16,411 bases of DNA from an uncultured Clostridia bacterium (GCA_944388635.1 CALXJN010000036.1:1-16411), one strand, 5' to 3'. Positions 1-8,206 are shown, counted from the stretch's first letter. The notes: a model not told the origin generated them from the letters alone. Numbers and translations are program-made.

Positions 1-450
1 TGAAAAAAATCGTTGTTTCAATAATACTTATAGTAATTATAATAGTTGCAATTATAGTTTTAGGTATTAGTGATAGAAATAGGAAAATTGCTCAAATTTC
101 AGAATTTAACAGTCAATTTGAAAAATACAAACGGAAAAGAAATGTATGGAGCAGATATAGTTACAATTATTAATAAAGCAATTGATAATAATGAAGAAAA
201 CAATATAAGTAAAGATGAAAATGGTAATTATATAGAAAATGAAAAATCTGTAAAAGTAGAGCTTACTTTGCTTTCTACTGATGAAGATAGTAAAACAATA
301 GAAGTTGTATATCCAATGGAAACACTTGAAAAAGCTGGCTTAAACGAGTTTATTTCTAACTTTGGATTAACTTTATTTGAATGTACTGATATTGAATATA
401 ATTCAGAAAATAGAGTAAGTAAGATATTTGTTAAACAATTGGAATTATAA
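1..450 (+). CDS. Membrane-anchored pilin-like protein, read through one CGG +1 frameshift; first base of start codon outside window
   Basis: The window opens on the TG of a start codon followed by a KKIVVSIILIVIIIVAIIVL-type hydrophobic helix (about residues 2-21), as in small single-pass pilin-like or TadE-like proteins. This frame runs to an in-frame CGG at 132 and then meets a stop 13 codons later. The continuation lies in the +1 frame: dropping C132 gives ...EKYK-G-KEMYGADIVTIINKAIDNN and an open frame to 450, about 149 residues in all. The downstream frame on its own would start at a weak GTG at 70 and would lack the membrane helix, so the joined product is preferred. The C-terminal part is acidic, with no motif I recognise beyond the YGADIVTIINKAID stretch. 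It is the first of a run of similarly built genes, so a role in a surface appendage or secretion system is an inference from context. Confidence 0.7.
132..135 (+). other. CGG-A frameshift site 1
   Basis: In-frame CGG after codon AAA; skipping C132 continues in frame as GGA AAA GAA ATG. Zero frame stops 13 codons later. The predicted residue is Gly45. Confidence 0.75.
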
Positions 451-539
451 ATAAATTTAGCTATTAATATTGACATTATTAATAAATAATGTTAAAAAAT
501 AAATATAATATTAAACAAAAGTTAAAAGGAGGAAAATTT

Positions 540-1184
540 ATGGAAAACGCATCAAAAGCCTTAATCATAGCAGGTGCAATTTTAATTTCAATTTTATTAA
601 TTAGTGTAGGAATCATGGTAATGAATTCAACAGACCAAGTAACAGGAGGTATGCAACAAGAAATGGATTCAACTGCAATCCAAACATTTAATAGTAAATT
701 TGATAATTATATAGGAGTACAAACAGCATCAGTTGCTAGATCATTATGTTCAACAATAATAGCAAGTAATGCATCTTCTTCACATATTGTAACAGTTAAT
801 GGAAAACAAACAAGTGCAGAAATATCTGCTGAATCAGCAGCTTTAGACACAAAAAATAATTATCTAATAACAATTGTGGATAATGATGGTGATGGATATT
901 ATGATACAGTAACAATAGCACTTCAAGGTGGCGGAACAAGCACAGGAACAGGCACAAGACCAACAGGAAGTGGTACAGGCACTGGTACTGGAACAGGAAC
1001 TGGAACAAGTACTGGTACTGGAACAAGTACAGGAACAGGTACAAGACCAACAGGAAGTGGTACAGGCACTGGTACTGGAACAGGAACTGGAACAAGTACA
1101 GGAACAGGTACAGGAACAGGTACAGGAACAGGTACTGGCACAACAAGAACAACTGGTACAAGCACTGGTACTGGAGCAGAATAA
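540..1184 (+). CDS. Pilin-like membrane-anchored protein with a Thr-Gly repeat tail
   Basis: The start at 540 is chosen over an in-frame ATG at 489 because AAAGGAGG sits just upstream of 540. The 214-residue product begins MENASKALIIAGAILISILL, a short polar N-terminus followed by one hydrophobic helix (about 7-28), as in pilins and pseudopilins. A globular middle follows (about 30-145), containing an acidic DNDGDGYYDT stretch. The last 65 or so residues are almost entirely Thr, Gly and Ser (TGTGTG repeats with two RPTGSGTG inserts), like a flexible wall- or surface-spanning linker. The next gene starts with a related MENAxxAL N-terminus 22 bases downstream, which suggests a co-expressed pair. 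No CGG is used in frame: the CGG at 932 straddles GGC GGA and is read normally. The family is not recognised and the function is inferred from architecture. Confidence 0.8.
   Translation: MENASKALIIAGAILISILLISVGIMVMNSTDQVTGGMQQEMDSTAIQTFNSKFDNYIGVQTASVARSLCSTIIASNASSSHIVTVNGKQTSAEISAESAALDTKNNYLITIVDNDGDGYYDTVTIALQGGGTSTGTGTRPTGSGTGTGTGTGTGTSTGTGTSTGTGTRPTGSGTGTGTGTGTGTSTGTGTGTGTGTGTGTTRTTGTSTGTGAE
954..1099 (+). repeat. 59-bp direct duplication inside the Thr-Gly tail
   Basis: The 59 bases at 954-1012 recur exactly at 1041-1099, 87 bases apart and therefore in frame, within a longer tract built of ACAGGAACAGGTACTGG-like units. This is an in-frame tandem expansion expected to vary in length by slippage or recombination. 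Confidence 0.85.
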
Positions 1185-1205
1185 GTGAAAGGAAACTAAT
1201 AATAT

Positions 1206-2097
1206 ATGGAAAATGCTGTTGGAGCTTTAAAAATAGCTTTTGCAATATTAATATTTATGATAGGACTCGCAATGTTATTTAGCATGACATCACAAGCAAG
1301 AGAAACAGCTAGTTTTCTTATATCAGAAGTAGACAATACAAAATATTACAACTATTATGAAGAAGCAACCGAAGAAACAATGGACCAAAATGGAAATAGA
1401 ATTGTTATGCTAGAAGATATAATTCCTGTCTTATATAGATATTCAGAAGAAAACTATGGTGTAACAATTGTAGATAAAGACGGAGAAATTGTAGCGAGGT
1501 TTGACTTAGATACAGAAACTGCTTGTAATAATTGGGTTAATGCATCTGACTATTCAAAATATAATTTTATCACAGAAACAAATAAAATTTATGAAGATGT
1601 TAACGCATTAGCAAGTAGAATAGATAGTAATGAGGTAGACTTAATCGATATAAATGCATATACTCAATTCGATGATAATAATGAACTAACTTATTGTAGA
1701 ATAGATAGTGAAGAAATGACAGATTTATTTAAAAAAATATATGGACAAGTAACATCTGATACAATAAGAAGAAATTATTATTGCTATTGGGTTGGTACAA
1801 TGGGCTGGACTGCCCAAAGAGTTGATTCAGATTTATCTCGGAATTAATGTTAGATTTAGTTCAACAAGTATTGGTGGACAAGCAACAGATAAGGCTTCAG
1901 AAGTTGGAAATCACATATCTTGTATAAAAGATAGAGGATTAATAGAAGAATTTGAAGGAAGCAAATTTACTGAGTATCTTGTTGAAATAGATAGAAACAG
2001 TTATATAACAAGTGAAGATGGAGATGAAAGCCTATTTTCATTTGGTGAAATAATGCAAACTATAAAAAAAGAAATAATATATGTAGAAAATGATTAG
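1206..2097 (+). CDS. Pilin-like membrane-anchored protein, joined across one CGG +1 frameshift
   Basis: It starts MENAVGALKIAFAILIFMIG (GTGAAAGGAAACT upstream), with one N-terminal hydrophobic helix (about 7-27) and a long soluble domain. The first frame runs to an in-frame CGG at 1839 and stops two codons later (CGG AAT TAA). Skipping C1839 gives ...QRVDSDLS-G-INVRFSSTS... and stays open to 2097, for 296 residues. The downstream piece has no plausible start or ribosome binding site of its own at the junction; the only ATG there lies inside the upstream coding region. The N-terminus resembles the preceding gene, and the next gene begins 23 bases later with its own AAAGGAGG, so the genes form an operon. 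No domain is recognised. A subunit of a pilus-like or Tad-like structure is an inference from the single helix and the context. Confidence 0.75.
1839..1842 (+). other. CGG-A frameshift site 2
   Basis: In-frame CGG after codon TCT; zero frame stops two codons later. Skipping C1839 reads GGA ATT AAT GTT, adding Gly212. Confidence 0.75.
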
Positions 2098-2120
2098 CCA
2101 TAAAAGGAGGAAGTTTTAGA

Positions 2121-2645
2121 ATGGAAGGAGAAACAATTGTAGTAATAGTAACTATATTTTTAGCTGCTATTTTAATAGGTATTTTCCCAATGATGTCTAT
2201 TGCAGAAAGAAATGATGATATAGCACAGCTTTCAGTACAGACAGCTATTTCTGAATTTGTTGATAATGTGCGAAAAACTGGAAAAATAACTATGGATGAT
2301 TATAATTCATTAGTATCAACATTATATGCAACAGGAAATACATATGATATATCAATGGAAGTTAGAGTATTAGACGAAAATCCATCGAAGAAAACAACAC
2401 AAGAAGACGAAACAAAAATAGGAGAAAATATTTATTATTCAATTTATACTACACAAATATATGATGAATTACAAGAAAAATCTGTATATCCATTAAAAGA
2501 AGGAGATATTATAGTTGTAAGTGCTTCAAATACAAATAATACAATATCTCAAATGCTAAAGAACTTCTTTTATAGCTTATCTGGAGACAGTAGTTACACA
2601 ATTGTTGCTTCTCAATCAGGCGTAGTTGCAGTTACAGGAAGTTAA
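2121..2645 (+). CDS. Small TadE/pseudopilin-like membrane-anchored protein
   Basis: A 174-residue protein with a good ribosome binding site (AAAGGAGGAAGTTTTAGA before the ATG). MEGETIVVIVTIFLAAILIG forms one N-terminal hydrophobic helix (about 5-27), followed by a soluble domain and a hydrophobic, Ser/Gly-rich C-terminus (SQSGVVAVTGS). No CGG is used in frame. The build, one leading helix and a domain of about 140 residues, is that of minor pilins or TadE-type proteins, but no diagnostic motif is visible. It lies between two other single-helix proteins and is followed by a clear terminator, so it probably ends the first transcription unit. Function is inferred from context only. Confidence 0.75.
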   Translation: MEGETIVVIVTIFLAAILIGIFPMMSIAERNDDIAQLSVQTAISEFVDNVRKTGKITMDDYNSLVSTLYATGNTYDISMEVRVLDENPSKKTTQEDETKIGENIYYSIYTTQIYDELQEKSVYPLKEGDIIVVSASNTNNTISQMLKNFFYSLSGDSSYTIVASQSGVVAVTGS

Positions 2646-2664
2646 TTGTAAAATATATACATAA

Positions 2665-2709
2665 AAAAGTCTTTATCTAGATAGTTTAAGCTAAAGGATA
2701 AAGACTTTT
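2665..2709 (+). terminator. Rho-independent terminator
   Basis: Stem of AAAAGTCTTTATC (2665-2677) with GATAAAGACTTTT (2697-2709) around a 19-base loop, A-rich on the left and T-rich on the right, in the gap between the genes ending at 2645 and starting at 2738. Confidence 0.85.
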
Positions 2710-2737
2710 ATTTATACAATAAGGAGAAAAATATAAT

Positions 2738-4211
2738 ATGAAATTGCAAAATTTACTAATAATATTTATTATAATAGCATTACCAATAATTATAATATTA
2801 TCTGTATATATAGAATATCAAGTAGATACAGCTATTTTAAGAGCTTCATATGATAGCAAATTATTGGGAGCAACTTATGATACAATGCTTACATTTCAAT
2901 TAAATTCTACAAATAATAAATATTCAACAGTATCAGATTCGTTAATTCGAGATTTAGAAGCAACTATAAATGTATTTTCTACATCACTTGCAACAGCATT
3001 AGGTCTTGCTGGTTCATCTCAAGAAAGTATAATGAACTATGTACCAGCATTAGTATTTACATTATATGACGGATATTATATATACACACCAGCAAATTAT
3101 GCTGACGGAACAATTGATTATCAATTAAAGCCTTATGTATATTATACAAAAGAATATTCATATTCTGAAGACAAAAAAATGGTTATAAATTATACTTTAG
3201 ATAATTATGTCGTAGTATATTATGATAATAAAGCAGACGGAGAATATACTTCAAAGGCAGGGTATTTAGAGGTAATAGATAAAAATACAGGAATATGGAT
3301 AGATGATGATGGAAAATTATACTATAAAGGTGTAGAGATACCTAGAGATGAAGAAGTTAGAATAAACGCATATAGCTATAATACATTAGAGGATGGAACA
3401 ATAACAGATTTTACTTTAAATGAGCAAAAATTAAATTCAACAAGTGCTTATGATTATTATAGAAATGCATATGATTTTACGCTATGGTATAATAGTGTAA
3501 TAGAAGATGCTTTAAGAGGTTTGCCAGAATATGACCTATTATATATTGACATAGATAACAATCCACTTCCAGATGAACAAACAGATTTTAATAGTGAAAA
3601 GGGAAGAGTTATTGAAGAAACAATAACAAGTAATTTAATACAAGCAATGGAAATGTATAGTCAAAAAACTACTGTAGATTTTGCTATGCCAGAATTTACT
3701 GGAGTTGATTGGGATAAGATAACTCATAATGTTTGTGTAATAAGTTTCTTACAAGGATTTCCAGTAGGGACAACAACATATAATAATTATGTAATAGTAC
3801 CAAGTACAGAAAATGAACAATATGTAAGTGAAACAAGTTTATATTATATAGGATATGGACAAGGCTCGGACGGTAGATATCATAGATTAGGTTGTACACA
3901 TTTGCAAGGAGAAACAATAGTACGGATATAATAAGAATGAATTTTCAAGACAAAATGCAATTGGTCAAAACAATACTAAATTAAAAGAATTGATAGACGG
4001 CAAGGAAAAAGAAGTGTATTATTATCCTCATAACGAGACAGCTTGTTATTATTGCGTAGTAAATGCATCAGATGCAAGTGTTGAAGCAGTAGAAAGAACA
4101 GATAGATACTATGATTCTAAAATACTTGCATATTATAGAACACTTGCAAGGGAAAAGAATAATTTGGTAAAAGTATCAAATTATGTAAATGGAAGTGCAA
4201 CTCAATATTAA
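2738..4211 (+). CDS. Large single-pass TadG-like surface protein, joined across one CGG +1 frameshift
   Basis: AAGGAG precedes the ATG at 2738. The protein has a leading hydrophobic helix (about residues 5-25, LLIIFIIIALPIIIILSVYI), then YQVDTAILRASYDSKLLGATYD, the amphipathic stretch typical of TadG-like or pseudopilin-type proteins, and then a large Tyr-rich extracytoplasmic region. The first frame ends at CGG ATA TAA near 3923. Skipping C3923 gives ...ETIV-G-YNKNEFSRQNAIGQ... and continues to 4211, for 490 residues. The second part has no start or ribosome binding site near the junction and keeps the same acidic, Tyr-rich composition. Three NNC GGN glycines within the gene are read normally. 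A strong terminator follows. The specific family was not recognised; TadG-like is a tentative comparison. Confidence 0.75.
3923..3926 (+). other. CGG-A frameshift site 3
   Basis: In-frame CGG after codon GTA; zero frame reads CGG ATA TAA. Skipping C3923 reads GGA TAT AAT AAG, adding Gly396. Confidence 0.75.
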
Positions 4212-4235
4212 TTATTAAATAAAATATTGTGATAT

Positions 4236-4273
4236 AAAAATATATTGAAAATTTTGATTTTCAATATATTTTT
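4236..4273 (+). terminator. Rho-independent terminator
   Basis: A 17-base arm AAAAATATATTGAAAAT (4236-4252) pairs perfectly with 4257-4273 across a four-base loop and runs into a T tract. It separates the pilin-like genes from spoIVB. Confidence 0.85.
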
Positions 4274-4312
4274 TTTAATTTTGGTTATACTATTTATGAA
4301 GAGGGTAATCAA

Positions 4313-5585
4313 ATGAAAAAGATAATGAAAAAATTTTCAGTTATTTTTATATTATTATTTCTTTTAATCTCACTAATATACGTATGTAATATTGATAATT
4401 TACCAAGCAATATAATTTTATTTGAAGGAGAAACATTAAGATTAAAAACAATATTTGGAATAGATATAGAAACTGAATATACTAGTAACCCCAATATTGA
4501 AAAAATAGAAAATAATGAGACAATTACTGCCTCGTCAGATTTAAAAGATGAAGAAAATGCAAAATATACAGGAACTATAAATTTAAGTGTAAAACTACTC
4601 GGAACTAAAGTAAAAGAAATTAACGTAAATGTTATAGAAAATACTAAAGTTGTTCCGATAGGAGGTCTAATTGGTGTAAAATTATATACAAACGGTGTAT
4701 TAGTAGTTGGCATGTCTGAAATTTCTGGAACAGATAGTAATAGGTATAAACCGTATGAGGGTTCTGGAATAGAAGAAGGAGATGTAATAGTAGAAATTGA
4801 TGAAGAGGAAATAACATGCACTAGTGAATTAACAAAGAAGATAAATGAATCAAAACGGAAATAATATGCAAGTGAAATATGTAAGAAATCGGAGAAGTTT
4901 TAACATCAACTATAAAAGCAATAAAAGCTGAAGATAATACTTATAAAATTGGTCTTTGGGTTAGAGATGCAGCAGCAGGAGTAGGAACAGCAACAGTTTA
5001 CGAACCACAAACAGGGAAATTTGCAGCATTAGGACATCGGCATTATGGATGCCGATACAGAAGAACTTATAGACATTGCATCAGGAGAACTAGTAACTGC
5101 AAATATTTTATCAATCGTAAAAGGTGAAAATGGAACACCAGGAAAAATACAAGGAGCAATTGACGGAGAAAGCACAATAGGAACTATATATAAAAATACA
5201 CCTTATGGAATATATGGATATATAGATAGTCCTTTAAGTTTATTTATTGATAATAATAAAGCTATAAATATTGCATTAAGAGATGAAATAGAATTAGGTG
5301 ATGCAAAAATAATTTCTACATTAGAAAATGGAGAAACAAAAGAATATGATATAAAGATAGAAAAAATATATTTGAATAATAATCTTGATAATAAAAGTAT
5401 GGTAATAAGAGTTACAGACGGTGAATTACTTGAAAAGACAGGAGGAATTATCCAAGGAATGAGTGGTAGCCCAATAATACAAAACGGGAAACTAGTTCGG
5501 AGCACTTACTCATGTTATGGTTAATGATGTGACTTTAGGATATGCTGTCTTTGCAGAAATTATGGCAAAAAATGCATTTGAATAA
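4313..5585 (+). CDS. spoIVB: SpoIVB serine peptidase, joined across four CGG +1 frameshifts
   Basis: Forespore S55 peptidase that cuts SpoIVFA across the intermembrane space and so triggers pro-sigmaK processing. GAAGAGGG precedes the ATG at 4313. Visible parts: signal/anchor helix (about 9-25), PDZ domain (about 105-200) and peptidase domain (about 205-420). In any single frame the gene is broken into five pieces, but at each break the frame meets CGG, and skipping its C (4856, 4890, 5038, 5498) restores the family sequence: ESK-G-NNMQV, VRN-G-EVLT, ALGH-G-IMDADT, GKLV-G-ALTHVMVND. The result is 422 residues, close to the family length of about 425. His241 (GHG), Asp368 (VTDGE) and Ser383 (GMSGSP) sit at a constant offset of 5 from the Bacillus subtilis triad His236, Asp363, Ser378 as I recall it. 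An intact, conserved protein is far more likely than a pseudogene with four identical lesions. Confidence 0.93.
4856..4859 (+). other. CGG-A frameshift site 4 (spoIVB PDZ domain)
   Basis: In-frame CGG after AAA; zero frame reads CGG AAA TAA. Skipping C4856 reads GGA AAT AAT ATG, adding Gly182 in the SK-G-NNMQVKY segment, a usual PDZ glycine position. Confidence 0.85.
4890..4893 (+). other. CGG-A frameshift site 5 (spoIVB PDZ domain)
   Basis: In-frame CGG after AAT, only 34 bases after site 4. Skipping C4890 reads GGA GAA GTT, giving VRN-G-EVL (Gly193), the turn between the last two PDZ strands. Zero frame closes after 14 codons. Confidence 0.85.
5038..5041 (+). other. CGG-C frameshift site 6, next to the SpoIVB catalytic histidine
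   Basis: In-frame CGG directly after the catalytic His241 codon CAT. Skipping C5038 reads GGC ATT ATG GAT, giving ALGH-G-IMDADT. The only site whose fourth base is C. Confidence 0.88.
5498..5501 (+). other. CGG-A frameshift site 7 (spoIVB, after the catalytic serine)
   Basis: In-frame CGG after GTT; zero frame stops nine codons on. Skipping C5498 gives KLV-G-ALTHVMVND (Gly395), the conserved segment behind GMSGSP in this peptidase family. Confidence 0.88.
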
Positions 5586-5598
5586 AATCTGGTCGTTT

Positions 5599-5702
5599 GT
5601 TGTCAATGGGGAGTCATCTAGTTTGACAACTTTAAATAAAATTTAAGAAATTAAAAAAAGTTAATATAAAGTTGTCAAACTAGATGAGTCCCCATTGACA
5701 AC
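5599..5702. repeat. Long near-perfect palindrome (35-bp arms) between convergent spoIVB and murC
   Basis: Arm 5599-5633 and arm 5668-5702 are reverse complements with a single mismatch, around a 34-base AT-rich centre. Each arm also begins with GTTGTCA and carries TGACAAC near its other end, so nested pairing is possible. It lies 13 bases after the spoIVB stop and 10 before the murC 3' end. It could act as a bidirectional terminator (though without a long T tract) or be a small non-autonomous transposon remnant. No target-site duplication is evident. Confidence 0.8.
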
Positions 5703-5712
5703 TTTAAAATAC

Positions 5713-7095
5713 TTATTTTAATAACATTGGACCGATGTTTGTAACAGTACCAGCTCCAAGAGTTAGGATAATGTCATCTTCTTTTGCATTTTCTTTTAAG
5801 AAATTTACAATATCGCAAAATTCAGGTATATATTCTACAGGTTTTCCAAGCTCTATAAGTTTGTCTGCTAAATCTTTTGAAGAAATATTAAATATATTAT
5901 TTTCTCTTGCGGCATAAACATCTGTAAGTATAATGTGGTCAAAGTCTAAAAGTGATTTAGCAAAATCATCAAGTAAATTTTTAAGTCTACTATATGTATG
6001 AGGTTGAAAAACAACCCAAGATTCATTAAAAACTTTTCTATTTAAAGCATTAGCTGTTGCTTTTATTTCTGTAGGATGATGTGCATAATCATCATATACA
6101 GCTATATTATTAAATGAACCCTTATATTCTAAGCGCCTACTGGCTCCTGTAAATGTAGAAAAGGCTTCTTTTATTGCTTTAACGGGAATACCATATCTTG
6201 TACATAAAGCAATACAAGAAAGAGCATTTAACACATTATGCATTCCTGAAATAGATAGTGTAAAAGTATCAAAAAAGATTTCATTTTTATATACATCAAA
6301 GGTTGCATAGCCATTTTGGTCAAATTTAATATTTTTTGCGATAAAATCTGCATTAGTATTTTCCAAACCAAATGTTAATACTTGTGCATTAGTATATTTA
6401 TATAAATCTATACAATTTTTATCATCAGCATTATAAACTAATAATCCATTATCTGGTAATAATTTTACATATTTTATAAAAGCTTTTTTTATATTTTCGA
6501 TATTTTTAAAATAATCTAAATGGTCATTATCAATATTTAATATAATTTCAGCTTTTGGATGAAAGTGTAAAAAGCTTTCAACATATTCACAAGCTTCGAG
6601 TATTAAATAATCGCTATTACCAATTCTATAATTTCCATTTAATTGCTTTAATATAGCACCTACTTGCACATTTGGATCAAAACCTGCTTTAATAAAGCAA
6701 AGAGCTACAAGGGATGTAGTCGTAGTTTTGCCGTGTGTGCCTGAAACACCAATAGTATCTTTAAAAGCTTCTGTAAGCTTACCTAAAAATACAGCTCTCT
6801 CACAAGTTATTTTATTTAAACGCTTTGCCTCAACAAGTTCGACATCATCTTTGGGTATTGCAGCAGTATATACTATCAAATCAGCATTTCTTATTTTATT
6901 TAAGTCAGAACCAATAGTAACATCTATACCGTCAGATATAAGTTTATCTGTAATATTTGAACTACACCAGTCGCTACCTGTTACGTGTACTCCTAAATTT
7001 TTTAATGTTTCAGCAATTCCGCTCATACTAATTCCGCCAATACCAATAAAGTGTATTGTATTATATTTTTTGATATCATCAATTATTGTTGGCAT
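5713..7095 (-). CDS. murC: UDP-N-acetylmuramate--L-alanine ligase MurC
   Basis: Cytoplasmic ATP-dependent ligase that adds L-alanine to UDP-MurNAc, the first peptide step of peptidoglycan synthesis. The start at 7095 is chosen over the ATG at 7110 because GGGGG lies eight bases upstream of it, giving 460 residues, the normal family length. Visible motifs: Rossmann-type HFIGIGGISMSGIAE near the N-terminus, the ATP-binding GTHGKTTTTS loop (about 119-128), the Mur ligase NIDNDHLDYF motif and the YDDYAHHPTEI motif of the C-terminal domain. The gene is intact, and no CGG is used as a codon: all CGG triplets straddle NNC GGN. It has its own promoter just upstream and lies 98 bases downstream of the regulator gene on the same strand. 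Confidence 0.97.
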   Translation of the reverse strand: MPTIIDDIKKYNTIHFIGIGGISMSGIAETLKNLGVHVTGSDWCSSNITDKLISDGIDVTIGSDLNKIRNADLIVYTAAIPKDDVELVEAKRLNKITCERAVFLGKLTEAFKDTIGVSGTHGKTTTTSLVALCFIKAGFDPNVQVGAILKQLNGNYRIGNSDYLILEACEYVESFLHFHPKAEIILNIDNDHLDYFKNIENIKKAFIKYVKLLPDNGLLVYNADDKNCIDLYKYTNAQVLTFGLENTNADFIAKNIKFDQNGYATFDVYKNEIFFDTFTLSISGMHNVLNALSCIALCTRYGIPVKAIKEAFSTFTGASRRLEYKGSFNNIAVYDDYAHHPTEIKATANALNRKVFNESWVVFQPHTYSRLKNLLDDFAKSLLDFDHIILTDVYAARENNIFNISSKDLADKLIELGKPVEYIPEFCDIVNFLKENAKEDDIILTLGAGTVTNIGPMLLK

Positions 7096-7128
7096 TTGTA
7101 AAACCCCCATAAAATTTTTATCTAGCTT

Positions 7129-7157
7129 ATTATATAATTATTATATAGAAAATTCAA
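7129..7157 (-). promoter_or_regulatory. Sigma-70-type promoter for murC
   Basis: On the minus strand, TTGAAT (7157-7152), a 17-base spacer and a perfect TATAAT (7134-7129) lie about 34 bases upstream of the murC start. Confidence 0.7.
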
Positions 7158-7193
7158 GTGTTTTGTGAATTTTGTGTGTATGCTTTTAAGCAT

Positions 7194-7817
7194 TTACAAT
7201 AATGTAATTTTTTTTCTATCTTGTTTAATTAATTTATCTTTCTTTAAATTGGCAAGTTCCCTTGACATAGAACTTCTATCTACAACAAGATAGTTAGCAA
7301 GTTCAGTAATTGAAAAAGGCAAAGTAAAACTTTTGCCATATTGCTTTGAAAGAACAGCAAAGTAAGCTAAAAGTTTTTCTCTAGTCGTTCTTTTAGACAA
7401 AATTTCAATTCTTGAAGTTAAATCTGTTATTTTTGATATGATTAGCTTTGGGAAAAAAGCAACCAATTTTTTATGAAAAGGACAACTATTTTTGCATTTT
7501 TCATTTATGTCCTCATAAGAAAAAAAGAGTACTTCACATTTTTCTTTTGCTTCAACAACAAATTCATTATTAGTATTAATATTATAAAATATTTCTCCAA
7601 AAATTGAATTACTAGAAAAGCGCTCTGTAACAGTTTTATATCCTGTATAATCATATCTTACTAAATCGGCATTTCCAGAAATAAGTATACAAATTTGAAA
7701 ACGATTAATTACAAAAGTTGTTATAGTTTCCCCTTTGTTAAATTGTTTTAATTTAAGTTTAGAACAATTTTTAGAAAATTCAGATATAAAATTTGAAATA
7801 TCAGAGAAGTCTTGCAT
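7194..7817 (-). CDS. Crp/Fnr-family transcriptional regulator
   Basis: A 207-residue protein with the family layout: an N-terminal cyclic-nucleotide-binding-type beta barrel (about 25-115; GNADLVRYDYTGYKTVTERF, SIFGEIF), a dimerisation helix (about 120-150) and a C-terminal winged helix (about 150-205) with FSITELANYLVVDRSSMSREL as the helix-turn-helix. AAAGGGG lies 12 bases before the ATG, slightly far. Cysteines at CKNSC-PFH in the barrel-to-helix region resemble those of anaerobic redox- or NO-sensing members, but a cluster cannot be claimed. It is transcribed towards murC, divergent from the ATP-cone/MscS genes. Two TGTTGC-AAAT-GCAACA palindromes in the intergenic region are candidate binding sites. 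No CGG codons. The ligand is unknown. Confidence 0.9.
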   Translation of the reverse strand: MQDFSDISNFISEFSKNCSKLKLKQFNKGETITTFVINRFQICILISGNADLVRYDYTGYKTVTERFSSNSIFGEIFYNINTNNEFVVEAKEKCEVLFFSYEDINEKCKNSCPFHKKLVAFFPKLIISKITDLTSRIEILSKRTTREKLLAYFAVLSKQYGKSFTLPFSITELANYLVVDRSSMSRELANLKKDKLIKQDRKKITLL

Positions 7818-7858
7818 AGTTAAATCAATCCCCTTTATTAGTAAGTATAAATATTTTA

Positions 7859-7990
7859 TTGTATAGGAAAAATCGTCAGATTTTTTCTATACAACAAGGT
7901 TAATTTTCCTTGGGCTGTGCGTATTTGCGAAGCAAAACGCACATGTGGACGTCGGAAGCTTTGCTTCCGCTAACGTCCAATTTTCTTATT
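7859..7990 (+). repeat. Multi-hairpin repeat, copy A
   Basis: The unit contains TTGTATAG/CTATACAA arms around a GAAAAATC hairpin (7859-7894), CAAGG...CCTTG (7895-7912), a GTGCGT...ACGCAC hairpin with GAA loop (7917-7942), and TGGACGT-CGGAAGC-TTT-GCTTCCG-CTA-ACGTCCA (7946-7979), ending TTTTCTTATT. The 104 bases 7887-7990 are identical to the reverse complement of 9855-9958. No convincing coding frame. Confidence 0.9.
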
Positions 7991-8138
7991 GTATAGGAAA
8001 AATCGACTCTTGCTTTGAAATTTTAGTACTTTTAACGATTTTTCCGTATACAACAAGGTTAGGTTTCCTTGGGCTGTGCATATTTGCGAAGCAAAATGCA
8101 CATGTGTGCGTCGAAAGCTTTGCTTTCGCTAACGCACA
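7989..8138 (+). repeat. Multi-hairpin repeat, copy B (diverged, compensatory changes)
   Basis: A tandem second unit abutting copy A, with a larger variable hairpin (7989-8053), then the same order of stems (8054-8071, 8076-8101, 8105-8138). Differences from copy A occur in pairs that keep pairing: GTGCGT/ACGCAC becomes GTGCAT/ATGCAC, TGGACGT/ACGTCCA becomes TGTGCGT/ACGCACA, and CGGAAGC/GCTTCCG becomes CGAAAGC/GCTTTCG. Confidence 0.88.
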
Positions 8139-8180
8139 CCTTTCTTATTTTAATTCGCTCTTATGACAAAATATTACCAT

Positions 8181-8206
8181 ATTTTTGTTGCAAATGCAAC
8201 AAAAAT
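8181..8206. promoter_or_regulatory. Palindrome with TGTTGC-AAAT-GCAACA core, site 1
   Basis: Perfect 11-base arms ATTTTTGTTGC and GCAACAAAAAT around AAAT. The same 16-base core recurs at 8369-8384. It is a candidate operator for the adjacent Crp/Fnr-type regulator; the link is inference. The rest of 8207-8368 is AT-rich and shows nothing else. Confidence 0.5.

Noticed and set aside
796..1245. Long minus-strand open frames over the Thr-Gly tract
   Set aside because: They are low-complexity Leu/Gln or Val/Pro readings of the repeat in another frame, without start signals.
1830..1850. RF2-type programmed frameshift with an upstream SD-like stimulator and slippery codon
   Set aside because: No CUU-UGA-like slippery site, no AGGGGG just upstream of the sites, and no shared downstream stem; the preceding codons differ from site to site.
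1206..2097. Two separate overlapping genes at 1206-1847 and 1792-2097
   Set aside because: The second frame has no ribosome binding site, starts inside the first, and forms a continuous protein once the C of CGG at 1839 is skipped.
7859..8138. CRISPR array
   Set aside because: Only two tandem units with internal hairpins, no short regular repeats with unique spacers, and no cas genes.
7945..8166. 73-codon + strand frame across repeat copies A and B
   Set aside because: It runs through hairpin repeats whose changes preserve base pairing rather than codons, and it has no ribosome binding site.
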